Positions 36,965 to 46,330 of a stretch of 64,000 nucleotides of DNA are shown one piece after another. Each line of letters starts with the position of its first letter. The stretch's first letter is position 1. The notes under the pieces were generated by a model. That model was not told the origin of the DNA. It saw only the letters and a program-made list of their open reading frames with translations, and made no database searches. The translations under genes were made by a program, and so were the position numbers. The stretch comes from Candidatus Bathyarchaeota archaeon (GTDB lineage: Archaea; Thermoproteota; Bathyarchaeia; Bathyarchaeales; Bathycorpusculaceae), in NCBI GenBank assembly GCA_013388905.1, contig JACAEI010000040.1:38371-102370 (forward strand), in the 5' to 3' direction.

Positions 36965-37965
36965 CCTCCTCTTGCCCTTCTCATGGTTATTCGCCTAGCA
37001 AAATTGGCTTCTCTTGATTCCTCCGCATCGCGCATGGATCTTCCGGTGTATTCAAGATAAACCTCGTTCAATGTAGGTTCAGTCAGCGAAAGCCTTGTCA
37101 CAGTATAGCCTTTTTTGCGCAAAGCCTCAATTATGAAAGGCATGGTTATTTCGCCAAATTCAGCTTTAATACAATAGGATCCGTCTTCCTTCTGTACTTC
37201 CTTAACGTGTTCAACATTCTGAATTAATCCGCTGACATCTTCATTTTCTTTTATTGCCAAGGTTATCAAATCGCCGCCCAGATTGTGCTTCAGCTCTTCC
37301 GGTGAACCTATAACGACTATTTTTCCATGATCAATTATTGCAACGCGGTCGCAAAGGGCATCTGCCTCTTCAAGATAATGGGTCGTCATGAAAAGCGTCA
37401 TGCCAAATTCCTTCTTCAGCTTTCTAATGTATTCCCAAGTTGCAGTTCTGGTCTGAACATCCAAGCCTAAAGTGGGCTCGTCCAAGAAAAGCACCTTTGG
37501 CCTATTAATTAACCCGCACGCGAGTTCAAGTCTGCGACGCATTCCACCGGAATAGGTTTGAACTCTCTTGTCCTTGAAATCAGTTAGCTCAACAAGATTC
37601 AGCAGATCCAATGCACGCTCTTTTGCAAAGCTCCGCGGGATTCCATAAAGATCAGCACACAAAAGCAAGTTTTCTAAACCGGTTAAATCCTCATCAGCTG
37701 TGTATTCTTGAGGCACTAAGCCTATCACATTTCTGACATTTTCATCCTGCTTTGCAATGTCGAAGCCTAAGACAGAGGCTGTGCCTTCCGTTGGCTTTAA
37801 AATAGTTATCAGCATGTTAATGGTTGTTGTTTTTCCAGCACCATTGGGTCCTAAGAAACCGAAAATCTCGCCGTGTTTTACGCTAAAGTTTACATGGTCA
37901 ACTGCTGTTAGATGTTTGTTGAATACTTTTGTCAATCCTTCAGCTCTAATTATTTCTTCGCTCAT
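36961..37965 (-). CDS. DrrA-type ABC transporter ATPase
   Basis: A 334-residue ATPase: Walker A GPNGAGKTT (about residue 37), signature YSGGMRRRLELA (about 137), Walker B LFLDEPTLGLDV (about 157) and H-loop MTTHYLEEAD. The C-terminal extension includes a charged tail. It overlaps padR by four bases at its start and the permease gene by four bases at its end, so all three are co-translated. Confidence 0.93.
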   Translation of the reverse strand: MSEEIIRAEGLTKVFNKHLTAVDHVNFSVKHGEIFGFLGPNGAGKTTTINMLITILKPTEGTASVLGFDIAKQDENVRNVIGLVPQEYTADEDLTGLENLLLCADLYGIPRSFAKERALDLLNLVELTDFKDKRVQTYSGGMRRRLELACGLINRPKVLFLDEPTLGLDVQTRTATWEYIRKLKKEFGMTLFMTTHYLEEADALCDRVAIIDHGKIVVIGSPEELKHNLGGDLITLAIKENEDVSGLIQNVEHVKEVQKEDGSYCIKAEFGEITMPFIIEALRKKGYTVTRLSLTEPTLNEVYLEYTGRSMRDAEESREANFARRITMRRARGG

Positions 37966-38507
37966 TTTTGCTTCCCCTTCAACTTCTTGTTTAATTCGTC
38001 AAGTTTTTCTGCGGTCTCGTTTAAGATTTTCCGAACATCTTCTATTGCTTCTTCTGAAAAATGTTCTTCTAAGTTGCTTCCAAGTTCGAAAAAGGCAACA
38101 AAAACTCTATGCATGGATTTTCGCAGTTCAACAGTTTTTTCTGGAGGTATGCGGAACCATAAGCCCCCCAAAAAGGGAGGTGGCATGAATTTTGCCTCTT
38201 TTCTGAAATCCTTCCTTATCTTTCTCTGCTCTTCTAAGAGAGTTTTACCTTTATCGGTAAGTGCGTAACGTTTCATACCGCCCTCCTCGACGGGCAACTC
38301 TTTTATGTAGTTGTTATCTTGCAACCAAGACAAAAGTGGATAGATCGAACCTGGACTTGGTTTCCAACGCCCTTCTGTCTTCTTCTCAATTTCATTCATG
38401 ATTTCCGAGCCTGACATGGGTTTCTCGCTTAGCAATTCAAGCACGTGATAGCGTATGAACCCTTTCGGAACAATTGGTGTATGCCTTATCCAATGTCTTC
38501 TTAGCAT
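37962..38507 (-). CDS. PadR-family transcriptional regulator
   Basis: A regulator of about 181 residues starting at ATG 38507: winged helix (GFIRYHVLELLSEKP; GSIYPLLSWLQDN) plus a C-terminal dimerisation helix pair. PadR proteins often repress their own exporter operon, and this one is the first gene of such an operon. An in-frame TTG at 38531 would place the start inside the operator region, so ATG is preferred. Confidence 0.88.
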   Translation of the reverse strand: MLRRHWIRHTPIVPKGFIRYHVLELLSEKPMSGSEIMNEIEKKTEGRWKPSPGSIYPLLSWLQDNNYIKELPVEEGGMKRYALTDKGKTLLEEQRKIRKDFRKEAKFMPPPFLGGLWFRIPPEKTVELRKSMHRVFVAFFELGSNLEEHFSEEAIEDVRKILNETAEKLDELNKKLKGKQK

Positions 38508-38513
38508 ACTATT

Positions 38514-38557
38514 TATCACCAGTGATATCAACTGCGATATCGCCAGTGATATTTAAA
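38514..38557 (-). promoter_or_regulatory. Twin operator and promoter of the PadR-ABC operon
   Basis: Two near-palindromes of 14 bases, TATCACCAGTGATA (38514-38527) and TATCGCCAGTGATA (38538-38551), differ at one base and repeat at 24-base spacing. The second overlaps a minus-strand TATA-like box TTTAAATA (38550-38557). From that box the start site would fall near 38525, inside the first repeat, and ATG 38507 is less than 20 bases away. Binding by the encoded PadR protein would block its own transcription. Confidence 0.7.
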
Positions 38558-38582
38558 CTTTACCTAAAAAACACAAAGAAAC

Positions 38583-39257
38583 TTAATCAATTACTGTTCC
38601 TACTTGCTCACCTTTCACAGCGGCAAGAACGTTTTCTGGTTTGAACCCATTAACTATAATCATCTTAACCCGTTTGCGCTTCAGCAGTTTAACTGCTTCT
38701 GGGTCAATAATTTGCTTTATTCCAGCCTTATGCTTGCCTTCAGCGAACACATCTGTTAAAGCATTGAAACTTAAGTGGTCAAGCTTAACGGCGTCTGCAT
38801 ATTTTTTGGGGTCTTTATTATATACGCCTTCTTGATTCGTGGCTTTAACTAGCAAATCTGCATTCACCTTATCAGCGAGTAATGCAGCTACGGTGTCTGT
38901 TGTCATACCTGGCTTTAAACCACCCATAACCACAATCTTTTCCTTCTGTAAACATTTGGCAGCATCTTCAACTGTTAATGGAACCGATTCGCAACCAGCT
39001 TCTCCAAGTTTTTCTAGAAAAAGTTGGGCAAAAATTCTGGAAACAGAAATTGCCACATCATCCTGAGCATTTTCATTTAAACTCAAACTTTTCGCTATTG
39101 CGATGAATTCCCGTGCTAAGATGCCTCCGCCAACAACTGCCGCCACTTCATGTCCATGCCTTTTTAAGTCTTTTAGCAAAGTTGCATATTGTTTGATTAG
39201 GTCTATGTTGATCGGTGAGGCGATTACTGAGCCGCCTATTCTTAGTACAATGCGCAT
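38583..39257 (-). CDS. pyrH: UMP kinase
   Basis: A protein of about 224 residues of the amino acid kinase fold: RIGGSVIASP (glycine-rich N-terminal loop), VVGGGILAREFI, and KATNQEGVYNKDP for nucleotide binding. It converts UMP to UDP in pyrimidine synthesis. ATG at 39257 gives the expected start; another ATG at 39275 would add six residues. Its promoter region is 39258-39408, in which nothing else was found. Confidence 0.92.
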   Translation of the reverse strand: MRIVLRIGGSVIASPINIDLIKQYATLLKDLKRHGHEVAAVVGGGILAREFIAIAKSLSLNENAQDDVAISVSRIFAQLFLEKLGEAGCESVPLTVEDAAKCLQKEKIVVMGGLKPGMTTDTVAALLADKVNADLLVKATNQEGVYNKDPKKYADAVKLDHLSFNALTDVFAEGKHKAGIKQIIDPEAVKLLKRKRVKMIIVNGFKPENVLAAVKGEQVGTVID

Positions 39258-39408
39258 GACGCTTACATCCTTCAAGGATTGTTTAATTTACTAAGAGATA
39301 ACACTTACGAGCAACACACCTTTTTCTATCGTTCACTCAACTCTTCAGCAGGGCAATGAGTAGACATAGACGTCTCAATTGAAGAATTATAGAAAACAAT
39401 TCAGTGGT

Positions 39409-40254
39409 TTAGAAGAACTTGCCCAAATCCTGTTGAACCCGTTTAGAGCCCGTTTCTATGCGTATTTCTTTGTCGAAAATTATGTGCATTCCGTCAGTGG
39501 CTGCGATTGTTGGCACTCTTGTTTTTTCTTCTATTAATTTTGCTTCAGCGGCTGAACCCTTAAATATCATCTGCATGCCCAAATGCGTCAAAACCGCTTG
39601 TTCGGGACGGGTGGCTTCAACTATTTTTATGGCGTCATTTGTTGTCATATGTCCCTTCCAAGGTTTTCCAGCGGTTCTCATGACGCATAGGATGAGAAGC
39701 CTTACATCCTCGTAGTATTTGCCTATATCCTCGTAGTATTCCGTGTCACTTGTGTAGGCAAAATCGCCAAAATCTGAAGTTTCAAAGCGGAAACCCACAG
39801 CGTTGGGGTCTGTATGCACTGACTTAGTTACTGAAATATTGAGGTTACCCACTTGAAATTTCATATTAGGCACTGCTTCAATTTTCTGTTCTGGCATTTG
39901 CTGGTGATATTTTGAAATTGAAGGCTCACATGAATTGTTTCCGTTCAGCACACTTTTCGCAGCGACTAACACTCCTCGTTTTTTGGTCATGCCATGAGTC
40001 ATTGCCTCAATTAAAACTTCAGCGTCTGTGTAATGGTCTGGATGACAGTGAGAAACAAAAACTGCATTAATCTTTTGCGGGTCTAGTCCCTCACTAATAG
40101 AGTGCACAAGTGCGCCTGGACCTGGGTCTAAATGTAAGTTTAAGCCTTCGCTGAGTATTCTGATGCCTGCAGTGCGTCTCTTCTGCGTAATTGTTGCGAA
40201 TCTTCCGCCACCTGTTCCGAGAAGAATTATTTCAACTTTTGGGCTCATATTCAC
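39409..40254 (-). CDS. Metallo-beta-lactamase-fold hydrolase
   Basis: A 281-residue protein with SHCHPDHYTD (HxHxDH metal motif) and later ligand regions (SVHTDPN; SDTEYY; LTHLGMQM). It is close to the RNase Z/beta-lactamase-like family but without clear tRNA-specific features, so the substrate is unknown. A start GTG at 40254 is used here; ATG at 40248 is equally possible. A TATA-like TTTAAATA sits near 40263. Confidence 0.85.
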   Translation of the reverse strand: MNMSPKVEIILLGTGGGRFATITQKRRTAGIRILSEGLNLHLDPGPGALVHSISEGLDPQKINAVFVSHCHPDHYTDAEVLIEAMTHGMTKKRGVLVAAKSVLNGNNSCEPSISKYHQQMPEQKIEAVPNMKFQVGNLNISVTKSVHTDPNAVGFRFETSDFGDFAYTSDTEYYEDIGKYYEDVRLLILCVMRTAGKPWKGHMTTNDAIKIVEATRPEQAVLTHLGMQMIFKGSAAEAKLIEEKTRVPTIAATDGMHIIFDKEIRIETGSKRVQQDLGKFF

Positions 40255-40358
40255 TTCTAATGTATTTAAACGATTTTTGTTTTTATGTCTTTTTTCGTTT
40301 GCAACTGCAGAGAAACACTTTTAACAATACTCTAAAGGAATTAAGAGAGTGAACCCTA

Positions 40359-40685
40359 ATGGCGTTGTTCGAAGATCCACTGATAAACGCGTTAATTCTT
40401 GTCGGCTCTTTAGCTTTCTTAAATAAAGCCAGCGACTTGACAATTACGAACTCTATAAGGTTGCGGACGTAAGCGGCTTCAGTAAAACAACAGTCGGCTT
40501 CATTCTAGTCGCGTTTTCCACATCTCTACCTGAACTTCTCCAACCTAGCCATGTTCTCGCTTATAACTAATCTTTTTCTCTGGTACTTCATATCAAGCGA
40601 AAGAATTACTTGGAGAGAAAGTGCAGTTTTACTGTTTATATACTTAGTGTTTTTAATAATTAGTTTAGGCGGCTACAAACTGTAG
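40359..40685 (+). pseudogene. Decayed Na+/Ca2+ exchanger (CaCA family) remnant
   Basis: Translations from successive frames match one CaCA-type cation/calcium antiporter. From ATG 40359: LINALILVGSLAFLNKASDL, ending at a TAA at 40468-40470. In another frame, VADVSGFSKTTVGFILVAFS with STSLPELL follows, which is the conserved alpha-repeat motif region. In a third frame, ITWRESAVLLFIYLVFLIIS ends at TAG 40683-40685. The middle of the protein is missing and the frame shifts at least twice, so the gene is dead. Confidence 0.75.
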
Positions 40686-40698
40686 CAGATGAAATGCA

Positions 40699-41219
40699 AT
40701 GCTAAAAATTGAAAACGCAACCAACAGCAATTTTAAGGATATTCCTAACCCATGTCGCTACTGTCTTTATTGGCAAACAAGCAATGCTTACAGAGAAGAA
40801 ATGCTGAAACCAGAGATGGAACAGCAAAAACGCGAATGGTTTAACAAGGTTAGCAACGAATTTGGATGTTGCATCAAAATTGTATATTTAACAGACACAC
40901 CAATAGGCTTCATACAGTATGCTCCAGCAAAATTCTTTCCACGGACAAAAGAATATGCCTCTGGACCACCAAGCGAGGACACAGTTTTCTCGCATGCCTC
41001 TACATAACCAGTAAAGAAACCCGAAGAAGAGGATTAGGAACAATTATGCTTAGAAACTTACTAGCTCAACTCAAAAATGGCGGGTTTAAAGCCGTTGAAA
41101 CCTTTGCACGGAAAGGCTCATCTGAGAATCCTTCTGGTTCATTTGAATTCTATTTAAAACACAACTTCAAAATTAAAAGTGAAAGAGACGATTTTCCGCT
41201 GATGCGCTTGGAATTCTAG
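40699..41219 (+). pseudogene. GNAT acetyltransferase with a frameshift
   Basis: The first part reads in frame from ATG 40699 (PNPCRYCLYW, then IGFIQYAPAKFF) to about 40990, where the frame hits a stop. The second part continues in the next frame (CLYITSKETRRRGLGTIML) to TAG 41219; this contains the acetyl-CoA loop RRRGLGT. A one-base loss near GTTTTCTCG would join them. A sequencing error is possible, but the adjoining exchanger remnant also shows decay. thiI starts only five bases later. Confidence 0.75.
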
Positions 41220-41223
41220 AGGA

Positions 41224-42417
41224 ATGGAAAGTTTTAAGATTTTGCATGAAGTACCTTCAACTGTGTTTGACTGCGTCTTAATTCACTACGGAGAACTTGG
41301 ACTAAAGGGATTAAATAGACCTATCTTTGAAAAGAAGTTAATTGAAAATATATGCAGAGCAGTTGAAGGACTGGAATATAACGGTATGAGGAAAAGGCAA
41401 GGAAGAATAATTCTAGAATTAAAAGAGAACTCGGATAAGAACAAATTTGCTGAATCACTGAAAAAAGTTTTCGGAATCGCTTGGTTTGCTTTTTGCTTTA
41501 GAACAGAAGCCACTTTAGAAGATATGCAGCTGCTTTTAAAAGATAGATTCCAATTAGAGGCGGGAACTAGGGCGAAAATTTCCGCCAAAAGAGCCGATAA
41601 GACTCTGCCCTTCACTTCTATGGACGTAAATCGCGAATTGGGTACATACCTAGTTAAGCAATTTAAAGCCAAAATTTCGCTTTCAGAACCTCAAAAGGAG
41701 ATATTTGTTGAACTTTTCGAAGGGAAAGCATACATGTTTGATAAGAAGTTTAAAGGGTTATATGGTCTGCCTATAGGTGTCTCTGGGAAAGTTCTACACC
41801 TATTATCTGGCGGAATAGACTCGCCTGTAGCAGCTTGGCTTCTAATGAAACGTGGATGCGAAGTAGACTTTCTACATTTTCATGCTTTCCAACAATTTGA
41901 TGAAAGAAGAAATGCCAAGATTCTGGAGCTGGTGAAGGTTTTAACGCAATTTTGCTTTAAAACAAGGGTCTTCTTCGTTCCATACTATCCTTTTGAGGCT
42001 GAAGCAGTGGAAGCCCCAGCAAAGTATCGTTTGATTCTGTTTAGACGTTTTATGATAAAAGTAGCCGAAGAAATAGCTAAGCAGCATGATATATTGACTT
42101 TGGGAAGCGGCGAAAATTTGGCTCAAGTTTCGTCGCAGACTCTGGAAAACATAGCAGCAATAAACAAGATAACTTCACTGCCGATACTAAGACCTTTGCT
42201 TACGTACGAGAAAAATGAAATTGTAGAATTGGCTAGGCGAATCGGCACATTTGAAATCTCTACAAGACCATACAAGGACTGCTGCTCGCTTTTTATATCG
42301 AAGCATCCAGCAACAAAGGCTAAGCTGGAGATTGTAGAATCGATTGAAAGAAAACTAAACCTAAGCGATGCTATCAAGGAGAGCATTGAAAAAACCGAAA
42401 TAATTAATGTAAAATGA
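41224..42417 (+). CDS. thiI: ThiI-like tRNA 4-thiouridine synthase
   Basis: A 397-residue protein: a ferredoxin-like and THUMP domain (residues 1-175, HYGELGLKGLNRPIFE) followed by a PP-loop ATPase (LLSGGIDSPVAAWLLMKRG). There is no C-terminal rhodanese domain, as in most archaea. YKDCCSLF contains the conserved catalytic cysteine. It makes 4-thiouridine at tRNA position 8; in some organisms it also serves thiamine thiazole synthesis. Confidence 0.93.
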   Translation: MESFKILHEVPSTVFDCVLIHYGELGLKGLNRPIFEKKLIENICRAVEGLEYNGMRKRQGRIILELKENSDKNKFAESLKKVFGIAWFAFCFRTEATLEDMQLLLKDRFQLEAGTRAKISAKRADKTLPFTSMDVNRELGTYLVKQFKAKISLSEPQKEIFVELFEGKAYMFDKKFKGLYGLPIGVSGKVLHLLSGGIDSPVAAWLLMKRGCEVDFLHFHAFQQFDERRNAKILELVKVLTQFCFKTRVFFVPYYPFEAEAVEAPAKYRLILFRRFMIKVAEEIAKQHDILTLGSGENLAQVSSQTLENIAAINKITSLPILRPLLTYEKNEIVELARRIGTFEISTRPYKDCCSLFISKHPATKAKLEIVESIERKLNLSDAIKESIEKTEIINVK

Positions 42418-42436
42418 AACTTTTTTATGTGGTACT

Positions 42437-43336
42437 ATGTCGTCTGCTGAAGTTGCCGTTAAAGTGTTTCGAAGGCTAGAGAACGAAGATCTCCGAATGT
42501 TACACGTTATAGAAGCAGCCATGAACAAACACGAATTTGTTCCACGAGAACAAATCGCAAAATACGCTAAATTTAACCTTCAAGAAACAGACTTTAGGTT
42601 AAGTCGCCTTAACAAATTCGGATTAATCTGCAAGACAAAGGGACCATACGTAGGCTATACAATGAATTATGCGGGATACGATTGCTTAGCGATAAATGCC
42701 ATGGTAAAGGCTGGCGTGCTTGAAGCTTTTGGAAAACCGCTTGGAGTTGGCAAAGAAGCTGACGTTTACGATGCTCTGAATCCTAAAGGCGAAAAAATTG
42801 CAGTAAAATTTCACAGACTGGGTAGAATTAGCTTTCGTCAGACTATCCGTAAAAGAGGCTACGTAACCGAACATGCAAGCTGGTTCTTTCAGTCCAGACT
42901 TGCGGCGAAAAAAGAATTTCAAGCCCTTAAACTCGTCTTTCCGCATAAGGTAGCCGTTCCAGAGCCTATAAGTCAAAACCGTCATGTGATAGCCATGGGC
43001 ATGATTGAAGGCGCAGAACTTGTAGAATGGAAAGCAATTCACAATCCTGAAAAAATTCTGAAAGAAATACTTCGCAACGTTCGAAAAGCTTACTTGAAAG
43101 CTGGGATAGTCCACGCTGATTTAAGCGAATACAACATCATTCTAAAGCCAGACATGCACATTCTAATCATTGATTGGCCTCAATATGTGACGAAAAAGCA
43201 TCCAAACGCGCAACAGCTTCTAACTCGTGATGTAAAGAATGTGTTACAATATTTTAGACGCAAGCATAAGTTGCAGATTAAATTTAAAGACGCTTTAGCT
43301 TATGTAGCTGGAACTTGCGAAATGGTTGTTTCTTAA
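42437..43336 (+). CDS. rio2: RIO2 serine kinase
   Basis: A 299-residue protein with an N-terminal winged helix (residues 1-85) and a RIO kinase domain. The ATP loop is GVGKEADVYDALNPKGEKIA, the catalytic loop is VHADLSEYNIIL, and IIDWPQ supplies the metal-binding Asp. RIO2 acts late in small ribosomal subunit maturation. The stop overlaps the Sm-like gene by four bases, tail to tail. Confidence 0.95.
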   Translation: MSSAEVAVKVFRRLENEDLRMLHVIEAAMNKHEFVPREQIAKYAKFNLQETDFRLSRLNKFGLICKTKGPYVGYTMNYAGYDCLAINAMVKAGVLEAFGKPLGVGKEADVYDALNPKGEKIAVKFHRLGRISFRQTIRKRGYVTEHASWFFQSRLAAKKEFQALKLVFPHKVAVPEPISQNRHVIAMGMIEGAELVEWKAIHNPEKILKEILRNVRKAYLKAGIVHADLSEYNIILKPDMHILIIDWPQYVTKKHPNAQQLLTRDVKNVLQYFRRKHKLQIKFKDALAYVAGTCEMVVS

Positions 43337-43566
43337 TGCATGTCCAGCATTATGTAGAGTATGTTGTTTCCGCGTAGCAACACGTTTCCATAGTTGGCGA
43401 TTAACTGTTCGTCTTTGCTTTCAGTTGCTCCTTCAAGAAGTATATTCATGTGTCCGTCGCATTTTATCATTTTTCCCTTGTATTCGCATCCGTTTTTTAG
43501 CATGACTGCAATACTAGCGTTTAATTGTTTAATGAGCACATTCAACGGCTTTTTGCTTGGTTCCAT
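43333..43566 (-). CDS. Sm-like (LSm) RNA-binding protein
   Basis: A 77-residue protein. KCDGHMNILLEGA is the Sm1-type motif and LLRGNNILYIML the Sm2-type motif of archaeal Lsm proteins, which form rings around U-rich RNA. Archaeal Lsm genes often neighbour translation-related genes. The ATG at 43566 is the start. Confidence 0.92.
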   Translation of the reverse strand: MEPSKKPLNVLIKQLNASIAVMLKNGCEYKGKMIKCDGHMNILLEGATESKDEQLIANYGNVLLRGNNILYIMLDMH

Positions 43567-43707
43567 GATAACACCGTAATTGGTTTAATTACTCTTATCC
43601 ACAATTCCTCAGATATAAAAGTTTTATGAAATACACTATCCAAATTTTTAAGTAATTTAATCATAAATCGGATTTTTCAGCCGATTTTGAAAAAATAAAG
43701 GCGTTTA

Positions 43708-43914
43708 TCACAATTTTTTAAGAATAGATAAAAGTGCAATGAGTAAGAATGCAGCTCCTGCATACCACAAGTTTCCTGTGAAAAGCCACACTATGAAGGC
43801 GATTATGGCTGCTGGAATCAGTACAATAAGCAAACGGATAACCAAGATAATTATCAAACCAATTATGATTAAGCCTATAAGCCCAAGGAGGTCAAAACCG
43901 CCGAAGAAACTCAA
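43708..43914 (-). CDS. Small membrane protein
   Basis: A 68-residue protein dominated by two hydrophobic helices with Ile/Leu runs. It starts at TTG 43914 and ends at 43708. No family was recognised. It is divergent from the AIM24-like gene, which suggests shared regulation. Confidence 0.6.
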   Translation of the reverse strand: MSFFGGFDLLGLIGLIIIGLIIILVIRLLIVLIPAAIIAFIVWLFTGNLWYAGAAFLLIALLSILKKL

Positions 43915-43994
43915 GTATTTTCGCCTCAGCAGTAATATGTGCTTAAAAGGTAATATTAATGTTTTTACAACAGACTAAGGATAGAGGGAATTTG

Positions 43995-44690
43995 ATGAAA
44001 TACGAGATAAGGTATAAGCCGTCTTATTCGATGCTCGTGGTAAACCTAGAGTCCAACGAGAAAATGGTTGCTGAATCTGGCGCAATGACATATATGACTC
44101 CTAACATAGAAGTCCACACACGAAAAAGAGAAACAAGCCTTCTAGGCACGTTAGGCTTAGCAATTCTTGGACGCCAATCTTTCTGGGTGAACGAATACAC
44201 TGCAAAGAACGGTCAAGGCGAAGCAGGATTTGTTTCTGCACCAGTAGGCGACATTGAAAAACTGGAAATCAAGCCGAATCAAGGCTACATTATACAGAAA
44301 GCTGCTTACATAGCTTCAACAGAAAACGTGGATTTAGACGTTAAATGGGAAGGCTTCACAAGAGGCTTGTTTGGACAAGGACTATTCATGATAAGGGTCA
44401 CTGGCAACGGAACACTTTTCATAAACACCTTCGGCGCCATAGACAAACATGTCTTACAGCCTGGACAATCCATGATTGTTGACAATTTTCACCTTGTGGC
44501 TTTCAGCGACACATGCAACTATCGAGTCACAAAATTCGGCGGACTAAAAGAAACAATCCTCGGCGGAGAAGGCTTAGTAACAAACATCACGGGACCTGGC
44601 GAAGTCTACATTCAAACAAAGAATCTGAGCGAGTTTGCAGAGTGGCTTTGGACTCTACTTGAGCCGAGAGTAAGAGCAAGAGCACGATAA
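43995..44690 (+). CDS. AIM24/TIGR00266-family protein
   Basis: A 231-residue protein beginning MKYEIRYKPSYSMLVV, the start typical of this family, with a beta-rich double fold and GEAGFVSAPVGD. The family is broad and its biochemical role is unclear; a mitochondrial relative supports cristae formation. ATG at 43995 follows GAGGGA; an upstream ATG at 43959 would add 12 residues. hutH follows after a 66-base gap. Confidence 0.8.
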   Translation: MKYEIRYKPSYSMLVVNLESNEKMVAESGAMTYMTPNIEVHTRKRETSLLGTLGLAILGRQSFWVNEYTAKNGQGEAGFVSAPVGDIEKLEIKPNQGYIIQKAAYIASTENVDLDVKWEGFTRGLFGQGLFMIRVTGNGTLFINTFGAIDKHVLQPGQSMIVDNFHLVAFSDTCNYRVTKFGGLKETILGGEGLVTNITGPGEVYIQTKNLSEFAEWLWTLLEPRVRARAR

Positions 44691-44756
44691 AACTCGCACA
44701 TTCCTCCCAAAGAATTAAAACACCGCTTTTCTATCTGAATGCTGGAGAAAACACAT

Positions 44757-46277
44757 ATGGACGAAATAGCTATTGACGGAGAAACACTACGACTAGAAGA
44801 CGTCGTGAAGGTTGCAAGAGGCAATGCAAAAGTTGTGATTTCAGAGAAAGTCAAAAAGCAGGTGAGAAAAAGCCGAGAGTTCCTGGAAAAGTTGGTTCAA
44901 GATAATCACGTGATTTATGGTGTTAACACTGGTTTTGGCGCTTTAAACAACCGGATAATTCCGCAGGAACAGATTGAGCAGTTGCAAATCAATCTCATTA
45001 GGAGTCATTCTGTAGGCGTTGACGAGCCCTTAACTACAGAGGTTGTTCGTGCCTTGATGCTTTTGCGGGCTAATACGTTGGCTAAAGGTTACTCTGGCAT
45101 ACGTTTAGAAACGCTAGAAACGCTCGTGGAAATGCTGAACAAACGTGTGCATCCAGTAATTCCAGCCAAAGGTTCCGTAGGCGCAAGCGGCGATTTGGCT
45201 CCGCTTTCGCATATGATTCTGGTGCTTATTGGCGAAGGAGAAGCCGAATATCAAGCCAAGATAATGAATGGAAAAGAAGCTTTGGCAAGAGCTGGAATCA
45301 AACCTGTTCAACTGATGTTTAAAGAAGGCGTAGCCCTCAACAACGGCACACAATTGATGACTGCAATGGCTGCGTTAGCTGTTTATGACGCTGAAAACCT
45401 TATAGCTACGGCGGAAGTTGCAACTGCCCTATCGCTTGAGGCTTTACTGGGTGTTTCTGACGCTTTTGACGAAAAAATCCAGAAAGCGAGATCGCACAAT
45501 GGACAAGCTATAACAGCGAAGAACATACGTAAACTCATCGCTGGAAGTAAACTCGTTCAGACCGGCAGAGAAGCTGTGAATAAAGCACATGGTCCTCACG
45601 ACCCATACAGCTTAAGATGTGCACCACAAGTTCTAGGCTCAGTAAGAGATGCAATCGCATATGCTAGGAGAGTAGTGGAGGTTGAAATCAATTCAGCCAC
45701 CGACAATCCGCTGGTTTTTCCAGAAGAAGACGTCTGTCTATCCGGCGGAAATTTTCACGGTCAACCAATATCGCTTGCTATGGACGTGCTTAGCATAGCC
45801 TTAACTATTGTGGGTAACTTTGCCGAAAGAAGAATAGCACGGCTTCTTGACGAGAAACTAAGTAATGGTTTGCCAGCTTTTCTTGTTCCGCCACAAGCAA
45901 AGGCTGGGTTGAGCAGTGGTTTCATGATGGTGCAGTACACAGCTGCAGCCCTAGCCTCTGAAAATAAGGTTTTAGCTCACCCCGCATGTGTAGATTCCAT
46001 TCCGACTTCGGCGAATTTTGAGGATTTCGTGAGTATGGGTGTAACAGCCTCCCAAAAAGCTGCACGTATACTGAAAAACAGTGAATACATAACTGCCATA
46101 GAGCTTCTCTGTGCTGCACAAGCAGTGGAATATAGCGGAATAGAAAAACTCGGAAAAGAAACGAAAAAGGCCTATAACGCAATAAGGCGAATTGTGCCAA
46201 TGCTTAAGGAAGACCGAGCGTTAAACGAAGAAATAGAGAAACTTAGACAAGTAATAAGAAGCCAAGCAATACTCTAA
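44757..46277 (+). CDS. hutH: Histidine ammonia-lyase
   Basis: A 506-residue member of the aromatic amino acid lyase family. GASGDLAPLSH contains the Ala-Ser-Gly triad that becomes the MIO electrophile. Other conserved segments: VNTGFGALNN and NPLVFPEEDVCLSGGNFHG. It converts histidine to urocanate and ammonia, the first step of histidine breakdown. No hutU/hutI genes lie nearby. GGAGA precedes ATG 44757; an in-frame ATG at 44739 is less likely. Confidence 0.9.
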   Translation: MDEIAIDGETLRLEDVVKVARGNAKVVISEKVKKQVRKSREFLEKLVQDNHVIYGVNTGFGALNNRIIPQEQIEQLQINLIRSHSVGVDEPLTTEVVRALMLLRANTLAKGYSGIRLETLETLVEMLNKRVHPVIPAKGSVGASGDLAPLSHMILVLIGEGEAEYQAKIMNGKEALARAGIKPVQLMFKEGVALNNGTQLMTAMAALAVYDAENLIATAEVATALSLEALLGVSDAFDEKIQKARSHNGQAITAKNIRKLIAGSKLVQTGREAVNKAHGPHDPYSLRCAPQVLGSVRDAIAYARRVVEVEINSATDNPLVFPEEDVCLSGGNFHGQPISLAMDVLSIALTIVGNFAERRIARLLDEKLSNGLPAFLVPPQAKAGLSSGFMMVQYTAAALASENKVLAHPACVDSIPTSANFEDFVSMGVTASQKAARILKNSEYITAIELLCAAQAVEYSGIEKLGKETKKAYNAIRRIVPMLKEDRALNEEIEKLRQVIRSQAIL

Positions 46278-46330
46278 AAATCGCAAAAACGGAAACATTG
46301 AATAAATTTTACAACGTGCCTCAAGTTTAG

